DNA of 64,000 nucleotides from Plazaster borealis (lineage: Eukaryota > Echinodermata > Asteroidea > Forcipulatida > Labidiasteridae), in the NCBI GenBank assembly GCA_021014325.1, contig CM037462.1, positions 12,506,501 to 12,570,500 of the forward strand. Direction: 5' to 3'. The notes under the pieces are model-generated. The model ran no database searches and was not told the DNA's origin. It worked only from the letters and a program-made list of their open reading frames with translations. Below, piece by piece: positions 10,601-18,630 of the stretch (its first letter is position 1; each line of letters begins with the position of its first letter). Both the position numbers and the translations under genes were made by a program.

Positions 10601-13209
10601 CTGTGCAGTCAGCTCTTCTGGTGCATACAGGACAAGTGCCCCTTCCTCGTAAGGATCATGAAGAGGCTGGCGTGCACCTTGCCGACGTATTCCAAGACCC
10701 CTTGAAGCAAGTGTAGAACCTAAGGGAACAAACAAACTTCTATTGTTACTGAATGCCAATAAACTATGTCTTCATGAACAAAGACAGCGGAAGGGTATTT
10801 TTTCATTTTCCTTGTTTTTAACCACTTTACATTGGTGCTAAAAACCTCATCAGTTGATGATATTGAAGGGTAGGACAGTAGAATGGTTAAAACCATATTT
10901 TACATTAGGCACCTGCACAAAAATTGCAAACAAAATATAATAAAATAATAAAAAAAGGGGGGGAAAGTTACCTTTGTAGTTGGGAATAGGTATCTTGAAC
11001 GGACGAGACAGTATATTCTTGATCGCCTCTTCCTGAGGGATATCAAACAGAATGTAAACAATTGATTGTGGATTAGTAAAAACTTGCAAACGGAATCGCA
11101 GAAAACCAAGCAATGATCTGTCACAGGATTTATTCAGCAGAGAACACCTGTCCATGATGGAGCTAGCAGTCTGTCCATGATGGAGCTAGCAGTCTGTCCA
11201 TGATGGAGCTAGCAGTCTGTCCATGATGGAGCTAGCAGTCTGTCCATGATGGAGCTAGCAGTCTGTCCATGATGGAGCTAGCAGTCTGTCCATGATGGAG
11301 CTAGCAGTCTGTCCATGATGGAGCTAGCAGTCTGTCCATGATGGAGCTAGCAGTCTGTCCATGATGGAGCTAGCAGTCTGTCCATGATGGAGCTAGCAGT
11401 CTGTCCATGATGGAGCTAGCAGTCTGTCCATGATGGAGCTAGCAGTCTGTCCATGATGGAGCTAGCAGTCTGTCCATGATGGAGCTAGCAGTCTGTCCAT
11501 GATGGAGCTAGCAGTCTGTACATGATGGAGCTAGCAGTCTGTCCATGATGGAGCTAGCAGTCTGTCCATGATGGAGCTAGCAGTCTGTCCATGATGGAGC
11601 TAGCAGTCTGTCCATGATGGAGCTGGACGTCTGCCCTTACAAGGTAGACGTTGTGGGAAGACTTGTTTTGTTAAAGGTATCGTACACGTTTGGTAATGAC
11701 TCAAAACAAATATTAGCATAAAAACTTACTTGGTAACAAGCAACGGAGAGCTGTTGATAGTATAAAACATTGTAGGAAACGACTCCCTCTGAAGTAACGT
11801 AGTTTTTGAGAAAGAGGTAATTTCTCACTAAAATAACAAAAACTTCTTGCAAGAAGTTTTTATTCCTATATCTGAAAGCACACAAATTTGTACAACAAGG
11901 GTGTTTTTTCTTTCATCAGTTTCTTGCAACTTTGATGACCACTTGAGCCCAAATTTTCACAGGCTCGTTATTTTATGCATATGTTGGGATACACCAAGTG
12001 AGAACACTGGTCTTTGACTATTTCCAAACGTGTTCAGTGCCTTTAAGCACATGTTATGACTCATCGATATTTGCTTCAATAATAGCAGATCAAAAGCTGA
12101 TAATGGCAGAACAAAGTTGATTGTGTTGCTACATTTTGTCTGAGAATTTTCTTTGGTCTAATTTCATGCTCTGCATCAGCACCACCACTTATAAAGAAAA
12201 AGAAGAACATTTCAATCTTGGCATCCGTACATTGAAGAAAATGTTACGTACATGAGATGATCTTGCCGGGCTGCAGTTGGTATTATTCAGTAAATTGAGT
12301 GGTCTCCTCATGATGGATGTGAACCTTGATCCGGATGACGGTGGACTGCCAGCGATGCTAGAGTCAGAATCTAACCTCAACTTCTTTTTGGATGAGAGCT
12401 GATGAAAAAAGTGACACCACCGAAAAAACACTGTGTTATTTTAATTGTACATGGAACCGTGGAGAAGTAAAATGGAACACTGACTACTAGCATCTTAAGC
12501 ATCTGCGACTCGACTCTTGAACTTCAACGCACCTTCCTGAGGCATTTTGAAGTTCGAGAGCAGAGCCGCAGATCACAACGAGTGCTCAAAATGAACAAAT
12601 CTGCGCATTGAACAAGAATGTGTATATGCCGGATATTACCTTGAAAGTGCTTATAATTAACCCTTACCAAACCAAAAATTTCTGTATCCTTTTTGCCGAA
12701 ATGAAGGATTCAGAAGGACTGAGGGCTCTAGGCCTAAACAACAATCGCTTATTACTTGGTCAGGCATTCCAATCTAATCTTAGTCCAAAACAATTTGGTA
12801 TTGAGTAACATAGGAGAGGAGGACATGAGGTTACCTGTAGGCGAAAAAGGCCCAGGAAATAAGAGTCCAATCTAAATGCTCACTGATTTATAATAATCCA
12901 TTCCATTTCAAATCATTAAAAGTAACAATTCTGAGTGAAATACTGTAAGTTGAGAAAACCGCAATCAAAAATCCGGGAAAAATCACATAATCCGAACAAA
13001 AGAATTAAAAATTAATTTACTCTTCCGAAAAAGTTATGCATTTTCCATTAAGGAACGGAGCATAAATTTTACACTTGAATCACATTTTTTTCAACTCCAA
13101 AGAGCAAACTGACCTTCTTATCACAAGTGTCCTCATTATTCTTCCGTTTACTCTGCTGAGTCTGATCCTGATGAGATTGGGATAGCTGACTTGGAGCAAG
13201 TCTTCTCAG
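1603..13209 (-). CDS. RAD54L: RAD54-like recombination translocase, 5' half (11 exons, continues off left edge)
   Basis: Snf2-family dsDNA translocase of homologous recombination, the nuclear partner of RAD51. Minus-strand coding exons in order: 13114-13209, 12252-12398, 10972-11032, 10581-10719, 9253-9272, 9021-9070, 7072-7149, 6150-6213, 5078-5130, 2482-2575, 1603-1727. All junctions are GT-AG and the phases close exactly (927 nt, 309 codons). Recognisable stretches are LRRLAPSQL at the N terminus, [30 protein letters not shown], the Walker A region MADEM/GLGKT (split between exons 7072-7149 and 6150-6213), [12 protein letters not shown], and [15 protein letters not shown] ending in VICDE, the start of the DEGH motif II. 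The order and spacing match vertebrate RAD54L. The helicase C-terminal half lies beyond position 1. The exon holding the start codon is uncertain (see 14530-14532). The assembly was made by eye from known family sequence, and identity is secure. Confidence 0.93.
1985..2370 (+). repeat. 68-bp tandem repeat, about 5.7 copies
   Basis: Units beginning CATGGTGTTACCGC start at 1985, 2053, 2121, 2189, 2257 and 2325, a spacing of exactly 68. The array lies in the RAD54L intron between exons 2482-2575 and 1603-1727. Confidence 0.9.
2672..3095 (-). mobile_element. tRNA(Ser/Leu)-like SINE, near full length
   Basis: Read on the minus strand: a tRNA-like head (GTGTCGTGGACGAGCGG, B box GGTTCGAATCC), a body with TTGTGTCCTTAAGCAAGGCAC, then the tail AGCGCTTTGAGACACCC...TATAAGAACTGC ending in an ATT microsatellite. 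The same family recurs at 4760, 6255, 38705, 43548 and 52010. Confidence 0.75.
3100..3395 (-). mobile_element. SINE, degraded copy
   Basis: A second, diverged copy of the 2672-3095 family follows it directly, keeping GGTTTGGGTCCTGGTCTTG, the CTTGAGCAAGGCAC block and the tail fragment. Confidence 0.6.
3407..3760 (-). mobile_element. SINE variant with a distinct body
   Basis: A tRNA-like head (GTTCGAATCCTGGTCATG on the minus strand) is joined to a body containing the complement of GAGATCGCCTAACATCACAA. The copy at 43548-43900 is colinear and clearly homologous throughout. Confidence 0.65.
4075..4190 (-). mobile_element. tRNA-derived SINE
   Basis: Reverse-strand copy of the element at 1-150, with a better preserved A box (TAGCTCAGTTGG), B box (GGTTCAAGTCC) and the same AATTTGTCTTTG tail. 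It lies in a RAD54L intron. Confidence 0.6.
4760..4980 (-). mobile_element. SINE copy
   Basis: Head (GTCGTGGGCAAGCGG, GGTTCGAATCCTGG) and middle (CTTGAGCAAGGCAC, ATTGCTTCTC) of the 2672-3095 family. The ATT tail is absent. Confidence 0.65.
5789..6104. mobile_element. TIR element GCCCTTTTCACACT
   Basis: Ends AGCCCTTTTCACACT and AGTGTGAAAAGGGCT are perfect inverted repeats; the interior is GC-rich (CCCCGG-rich) and unlike the surrounding DNA. It lies in the RAD54L intron 46 bp from exon 6150-6213. Confidence 0.7.
6255..6575 (-). mobile_element. SINE copy
   Basis: The ATT-rich end and tail (GCGCTTTGAGACGCCC), the middle (ACTCCCCAGGGAGCTGAG, CTGAGCAAGACAC) and a truncated head with GGTTCGAGTCCCGG are all present on the minus strand. 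Confidence 0.7.
6603..6976 (-). mobile_element. TTAA-flanked miniature element, family B, diverged
   Basis: TTAA at both ends; the interior has GAAAATTTCATTTCATAAGG, CAGGAAGAATAATCC and TTGGAATACACAATCTGAG, the family B signature. It lies in a RAD54L intron. Confidence 0.75.
7179..7570 (+). mobile_element. TTAA element, family B
   Basis: Opposite orientation to the 6603 copy, with GGTATCTGTTTGGTAATAAC at the left and CCAAAGGTATACTTTCCCT at the right. The flanks are decayed. Confidence 0.7.
7917..8092. mobile_element. GGGCCCAATTTCAT foldback element
   Basis: Complete copy with both GGGCCCAATTTC-type ends; inner arms GTTACCAGCC and GACTGGTACC. Confidence 0.8.
8460..8607 (+). mobile_element. 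Short TIR element, same ends as 870-1577
   Basis: ATAGACTGTGCAAGTC left end and GCGAGACTTGCACGGTATAT right end with a short interior (GTTTGTTTCCTTC, AAAGCAATGTAC). Confidence 0.75.
8614..8806. mobile_element. Foldback element, same family
   Basis: Runs from ACCCGATTTCATTGAGC to CTCTATGTAATTAGGCCC. The next copy starts one base later, so two elements lie end to end. Confidence 0.75.
8808..9000. mobile_element. Foldback element, same family
   Basis: GGGCCCAGTTTCATAGAG to CTCTATGTAATTGGGCCC, ending 20 bp from a RAD54L exon (9021-9070). Confidence 0.8.
9253..9272 (-). CDS. RAD54L: RAD54L 20-bp microexon
   Basis: Twenty coding bases lie between acceptor ...ATTGCAG and donor GTGAGT on the minus strand. 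They join a phase-2 end at 10581 to a phase-1 start at 9070 and encode R-EKMEVH-V, which fills exactly the gap between ...LTVD and VVDPLLSKV expected in RAD54L. Without it the reading frame breaks. Confidence 0.85.
9470..9820 (+). mobile_element. Pyrimidine-rich repeat ending GTCGAAACGTCA
   Basis: Shares order and motifs (GATATCCC, CACCTTTGAT, TTTCTGTGTGCTTTCTGCC, GAGAAAGACTCTGCTACTG, GTCGAAACGTCA) with the complement of 49815-50165. The ending resembles the terminal repeats of Penelope-like elements, a tentative link. Confidence 0.55.
9821..10013. mobile_element. Foldback element, same family
   Basis: Complete copy with GGGCCC at both ends, inserted directly after the GTCGAAACGTCA motif of a second repeat (9470-9820). 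Confidence 0.8.
10345..10434 (+). mobile_element. Family A element fragment
   Basis: Only the right-hand part remains (TTTCACAGGTTTGTTATTTC...CTGGTCTTTGACAATTACCA). Confidence 0.6.
11151..11633 (+). repeat. 23-bp minisatellite, about 21 near-identical copies
   Basis: The unit GTCCATGATGGAGCTAGCAG plus TCT repeats with almost no change; one C-to-A variant lies near 11520 and the last unit is altered. It sits in the RAD54L intron between exons 12252-12398 and 10972-11032. Confidence 0.95.
11671..12046 (+). mobile_element. TTAA-flanked miniature element, family A
   Basis: Ends TTAA-AGGTATCGTACACGTTTGG and CCAAACGTGTTCAGTGCCT-TTAA. The TTAA duplications and about 20-bp inverted ends suggest a non-autonomous piggyBac-like element. 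It abuts the 23-bp minisatellite. Confidence 0.8.
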
Positions 13210-13789
13210 CTGAAATAAACCAATGGCTACGCAGTTAACAACAAAGTAATGACAACTTTGGTAAAAGAAATGCTACGATAATGAAAAAGAAATCTTTATT
13301 TTCAATCTGAAAGCTTGCCGATTATTAGTAATCGACCAATAAACACTCTCTGGAATCTCCATCTGACTCCTTGCCCCACGACCCATATATGTACAGTGCC
13401 AGTACTCTTCTAGTTTCCCCAGATTCAGTTTTGTATATTGCTGTTCACTGTTCACATAGTGAGAGGGCGCTGCAACTAGTCAACAATTTTAAGTCAAATT
13501 GCCCGCTTCGGGGAACTATTTCCTGCAAATTACGCGCGCGATGTCTTGACGCAGGTCTAGTTTTCAAGGTGGCGAAAATCTCATGCACTAGCCTCTATAG
13601 TTCACCCCACATGACTGTGTTTCAGCCAACCAGAATACAGAACTAGCAAGAGGTGTGTTATGATAAAATATAGTGCTGTATTATAAGTGTAATTCAACTT
13701 CCCTAACGTTTAGAGTGATTGAATCGTTGACGTTTCCAATAATTAGTACAATAGTAGTACTTATTTTTCATTACTCAGCAGAGTCTGGA

Positions 13790-13955
13790 TTAGGAGAGTA
13801 TGCCAAGGAGCAATTGTTTATGAAAAACGAAGTGTCTTGTTCAAGGACAGAAGTGCCAGGACCAAGATTCAAACTCACATTGTAATAACTCAGCCACCAC
13901 AACTCGAATTGGGTGCAGTAGCAGTACGGTAGACCACTTCGGTCATGACAAGCTA
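13790..13955 (-). mobile_element. SINE, strongly degraded
   Basis: Weak matches to the head and middle of the 2672-3095 family (CTTGAACAAGACAC, GGTCTACCGTACTGC) remain upstream of the RAD54L exons. Confidence 0.4.
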
Positions 13956-14529
13956 GTACTGTAATACTCAAAAATAGAATGATTTGCCGACTGTATGATA
14001 ATAATCACACTATTTATAATTTCCGATTCATATTCAGACGATTAAAGTTTACACTCCTCCTCTCCCCTCTAAGTCTAAAACTTTAACTTAGAAAATAGAA
14101 GAGGATATTCAAAGTCCAGTGCAGTGTACTGTGACTGAGTGACAAAACTCAAGAGTAGGCCTATGATTTTAAAGGAAGGCAGAAGTCTAAGACTAAGAGG
14201 TAAACATTTAATAACATTACTTACAACAATACAAACACTTGTCTTATCTTATCTTAGTTACTTTTACCATTTTGGTAGATATGTAGCCACTGATGGGTAG
14301 AGCAGTCTAACTTGCGTCTCTGCGTAGAACGATGTAAGGACGTGTAAGAACAAGTCGATATTGACGGTGTGTTGAACAGCTGTCTTAAATTCTTGGAGAA
14401 GGGGACACGACGTACTGTAGTGTCTGCGTGAAAGCTAGCTAGGGCATGGGAGACATAGGCTATTTTCTGCTGACTTGCTAGCCACTCAATCTCATCGCGC
14501 CTGCAACTGTATTTGTGGAGTTTGATTAC

Positions 14530-14532
14530 CAT
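14530..14532 (-). other. RAD54L: Candidate RAD54L start codon abutting a splice donor
   Basis: The first recognised exon (13114-13209) begins in phase 0 with LRRLAPSQL, one residue into the family N terminus, so the start codon must lie in an upstream exon. On the minus strand an ATG at 14532-14530 is followed directly by GTAATC. Splicing it to 13209 gives [10 protein letters not shown], close to the vertebrate MRRSLAPSQL start. The signal is only an ATG and a fair donor, so this is a candidate. Confidence 0.4.
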
Positions 14533-14666
14533 TTATGAACTCGATACACACAATCTGTATCTCTAACACTTTAAAACAGAGATGTGATGATACAGATTTG
14601 ATTTTATTAGCACTCACTCTCAACATTCTCAATCTACTGTCATGACATACGCGCATAAGACATACA

Positions 14667-14705
14667 TGTACATTGTACATGTACATGTACATGTACATGT
14701 ACATA
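14667..14705 (+). repeat. (TACATG)n microsatellite
   Basis: Repeats of the self-complementary hexamer ACATGT over about 40 bp, upstream of the candidate RAD54L start. Confidence 0.85.
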
Positions 14706-15019
14706 TACTGTACTGTACTCTCCACATATCCAGCGAGTGAAGGTGTTCGAAATGCCCGCAAATGCAACCTCGTTCCCAGGGGTGATCGATCTTGCCGCCC
14801 CATTTTTTCCCAGCATGCCTTGCTCGCTTATAACCCCTGCCTGCTGCCCGGATAATGGTTAATTTATGTGCCAGAATCTGGCACATTTTAATGAACCAAA
14901 TAAATGAACCGTTAATATTTGCGAATTGGGGCAAAAATGTGAATATTTACGTAAATATTCATTTAAATATGTAAGATGTCCCTTCAGGGCCACCATAGAT
15001 GAGAAATGTATGGGCATTG

Positions 15020-15506
15020 ATCTCTATAGATCAATGGTCCCAACCATTGAGTTTTTCTACGTGGGCTAGATTTTCTTTCGGCAATTATTTTATTTTAACG
15101 TAGTTTATTACCATGAAAATGATACATGTTGTTGGGAGTGTAAGACTACATGATAACAAATAGGAAAGTAAAAACAATTCAGCAATGCAACGAAGAAAAA
15201 CCCGAGAATTAAACTTGACCTTAGCTTCCGGAAATGTGTTTCTAAAAAGTTAAGATCATAAGCATATCCTTGTCTCAGAGTTTTACTTTTATTTCATTAT
15301 AATTAATTTATTATAAAAGCTAAAACTAATTTTATAGTTTTATACATTGTAATAAGTAATTTTGTTAACATCTATTAAAAAGTAGTTTTGTTGTTCAGAT
15401 TTTTTTCATGATATAACTTAAAACAAAGATTTGATTTCAGAAAAAATACATTCTTCGTTTAACGTGTTTTTTCGTTCCGATACGCGCGAGAGTTGCACGG
15501 TCTATA
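15020..15506 (+). mobile_element. TIR element copy, left end lost
   Basis: Matches 870-1577 (GGTCCCAACCAT, TACATGTTGTTGGGAGTGTA, TTAAAACAAAGATTTGATTTC) and ends in GCGAGAGTTGCACGGTCTAT. Confidence 0.75.
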
Positions 15507-15564
15507 ACAGATGCAAGGTCCCGTTTTTTGGCAGATTTGACCAACAATTTTGATTTAATTTGAA

Positions 15565-15935
15565 TTAAAGGAACGTTACAGAACTGGTAATTAAAAGTTT
15601 CTTTAAGATCACAGATTTACATAAAACTTACACGGTCTAATGATGATGATAGTAGAAAACATCCCTAGAAATATTTCTGTCTGAAATGCCATATTTGATG
15701 AGAATTAAATAAAACTAATTTCTGATTGGAGTTTATCGCTCATGAGCGTTTTATTCATGCAATGTATAACACATGCAAATGTGTAATCGGTTTTTCACCA
15801 TTTTCTCGTGACCCAGATGGCCGATCGATCTCAAACTTCTACAGGTTTGTCAGTTTATGTATAATTACGGTGGATTATATAAAGTGCTTAATAACTGTTT
15901 TGTTAGCAAAAACCAATTCTGTAATGTTCCTTTAA
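15565..15935 (+). mobile_element. TTAA-flanked miniature element, third family
   Basis: Ends TTAA-AGGAACGTTACAGAACTGG and CCAATTCTGTAATGTTCCT-TTAA, an imperfect inverted pair. The interior is unrelated to families A and B. Confidence 0.75.
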
Positions 15936-16395
15936 CTATTTGTATATATTCGAAGAAGTTAAGCTTTCAAGGTATCGCACAAAAACATATCCGCCAATGA
16001 ATTAGCCTATTTATTCACAAAGAAACAAGTCCATTAATTAGTTCATCGGCCATGGGCAAACATGGTACTGCTTGTACTGTCCTTGGCAAATGTTTTTCAT
16101 CTAAAAACAACATCAACTGTCAAAATCCTTCAGAGAAAAAAATTCGTTAATTTCTTTTTTGCAGCGAACATCTGAAAAATAAAGCAACTCAGACAGCTTT
16201 TGAACAAAGACGGGCCTAAGGAAATTGGTTTGTTTTATTGATTTTAAGAGGGGGGGGGGTATTAAATCATGACTGTAGCTTCTCCTCCATTATAGTCTTT
16301 ACCTAAATGTTTCTTCCAATGACGAACCAGAAATACTGCAACCATGGAACTATTTGTGTATTGTCCTGTACTAGGCCTACTGTGTTCATGATTGC

Positions 16396-17025
16396 TTAAT
16401 GGTCTGTATACGTTTGGTAATGACTCTGAACATTTATGGCAGTAAAAACTTACTTGGTAATAGTACACTCAACGTCCGGGTCAGAATTGACCTGGATCCG
16501 AGGTGAGGCCTGACTCATTTCCGGGTCAGTGTGACCCGGAATCCGTGTCACAAATGACCCAGAAATGGGTCAAATGAACGCAGAATCCAAGTTAAAATCC
16601 CATTTTTAACCACTTTCCGGGTCAGCCTGACCCGGAAATGGGTCAGGCCTCACGTGACCCGGAATCCGGGTCAATTCTGACCCGGGTGTTTTTAGAGTGT
16701 AGGCCCACATCTGCCTTGGATATAGTATAATACATTTTGAGAAACTTTTCACTTCGAAGTATACTGCGATTGTGGTGAAAAGATATCACCTTTCATTCCC
16801 CAAAATTTGAATCTGTGAAGCGTTACTGACTGTAACGTTTCTCAGATTGTGTATTCCAATTGCAGATTATATTCTTCCTGAACATAACCGCTCCAGATTT
16901 TCTGCAATATCTCAAAAACGCTTAACACCCTTTTGAAATGAAATTTTCACAGGTTAGTTTTATGGTATAATATAGGATTGAAACAAACAGGGGTTCCAAT
17001 TACCAAACGTATACAATCCCTTTAA
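16396..17025 (+). mobile_element. TTAA element, family B, interrupted
   Basis: Left end TTAA-TGGTCTGTATACGTTTGG, right end CCAAACGTATACAATCCCT-TTAA. The interior is broken at 16466-16699 by a foldback element. Confidence 0.8.
16466..16699 (+). mobile_element. Foldback element with GGGTCA repeats, TA target duplication
   Basis: The 234-bp element has inverted ends CACTC/GAGTG and arms with CCGGGTCAGAATTGACC, flanked by TA on both sides. It contains two perfect GGGTCAnnnTGACCC palindromes (16523-16537 and 16619-16633). Confidence 0.8.
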
Positions 17026-17321
17026 GTTACATGAGGGGGGATGGGGAAAGTATTGCCGGTCATTAGAGTTGTATACATTGCATCAGAGTTTTAAAGATAA
17101 AGGGTAATGAAAATCAAGTTGCTCGCGACAAAGGAAGTCGACAAGAACAGATGTTTTGGATGGCAGAATATTTTTGTCAATGTTTGACGAATGGGCCTAT
17201 ATACTGTTCATTAAAAAAAATTATGTTTTCGCCGATAAAGGTCAAGTTTACGCAATTTACGGTTCAGATTACTGATAAAGATAAGCAAGTGAAGCAATTA
17301 TTTCGTAATAATTAAGCCCAG

Positions 17322-17475
17322 GGGCCGATTTCACAAAGATCTAAGATTGATCGTAACTGCAAATCAATCGTAGTTGCTTAGTAAAGTGTGATGTCACAAT
17401 ACAAATCACTATGGGTGATACTGAAAATTTGTCTTGCGATGGATTTTATTGCTTTGTGAAATCGGCTCCTGGCCT
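17322..17475. mobile_element. GGGGCCGATTTCACAAAG foldback element
   Basis: Ends GGGGCCGATTTCACAAAG and CTTTGTGAAATCGGCTCC are complementary. The interior is rich in AATCAATCGTAGTTGC-like motifs. Confidence 0.8.
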
Positions 17476-17565
17476 AAAGTAACGCCTGATAAAACGCAGA
17501 CTATGTGCGTCAGAAGCCGCTGCAGCCATGTTTGGTTACAGCTTCCGGTTTAAGAACAGCTGCTT

Positions 17566-18068
17566 CAAAATTGCATTGAAAATATAAAGAAATGCAGTGA
17601 AAATGTAAATAGCTGCAATGAACAAATAAATAAATGCATTAAAAATATAAATAAACGAAGTTGAAAATATAAATAAATGCAATGAAAATATAAATAAATG
17701 CATTGAAAATATAAATAAATGCAGTGAATACATAAATAAATGCATCGAAAATATAAATAAATGCAGTGAAAATATAAGAAATGCAGTGGAAATATAAATA
17801 AATGCATTGAAAATATAAATAAATGCATTGAAAATATAAATAAATGCATTGAAAATATAAATAAATGCATTGAAAATATAATAAATGCAGTGAAAATTTA
17901 AATAAATGCATTGAAAATATAAATAAATGCATTGAAATTATAATAAATGCAGTGAAAATAGAAATAAATGCATTGAAAATAGAAATAAATGCATTGAAAA
18001 TAGAAATAAATGCAGTGAACATACAAAATACAAATGCACTCGCGAAAATAAATAAACGCAGAACCAAA
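17566..18068 (+). repeat. 21-bp A+T-rich minisatellite, array 1
   Basis: About 24 copies of AAATGCATTGAAAATATAAA plus T, with CAGTG/CATTG variants. Because the unit is a multiple of three, the reverse strand stays open and yields artefactual Phe/Ile-rich reading frames. It ends about 560 bp upstream of the IYD start. Confidence 0.9.
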
Positions 18069-18211
18069 AGTTACTAAAAATAGACTGCGCGTCCTACGGC
18101 CTCTGAAACGGGGTCATTGATGAACTATCAGGCCCGTATTCGATGTTGTACTAAGACGCACGACCCAAACTTGGTTTCGTAAAGTTCCAGAAAATAAAAT
18201 TAACTGCTCGG

Positions 18212-18358
18212 GAAAATATAATTGAAAATATAAATAACTGCAATGAAAATATAATTAGCTGCATTGAAAATATAAATAAATGTATTGAAAAAATAAATGA
18301 ATGCAGTGAAAATATAAATAAATGCATTGAAAATATAAATAACTTCATTCAAAAATAA
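18212..18358 (+). repeat. 21-bp A+T-rich minisatellite, array 2
   Basis: About seven further units of the 17566-18068 repeat, separated from it by 140 bp of unrelated sequence and ending 270 bp before the IYD ATG. Confidence 0.9.
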
Positions 18359-18630
18359 AATAAAGATGGCACTAACGGAACGGGCTTTCGTAAGAAACAA
18401 CTTGGTTTTACGCTTGTTATTACTCGTTGGTTTTCACTCCATTCATATTTTTTCCACACGAATGGTTTTATAGTTACATTTCGCCATGACCTTTCAAAGG
18501 TCAGTGGGTCGTTCGTGTTTGTATCTAGCTGAACATGGAGCAACGTGCGTGAGCTGTGTGTAAATACAGTGCTAGTTAAGAACGGCTCTATGCATGCAAA
18601 CTATTCTACCTTCATAACCAATGGTTCATC

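Noticed and set aside
14254..14934. Minus-strand frames around the (TACATG)n run
   Set aside because: Largely Met/Tyr and Cys/Thr translations of a microsatellite; only the ATG/donor at 14530 is kept as a candidate start.
17536..18400. Several overlapping minus-strand frames rich in Phe/Ile/His
   Set aside because: They are translations of the 21-bp minisatellite, whose unit is divisible by three and lacks stops; they are not genes.
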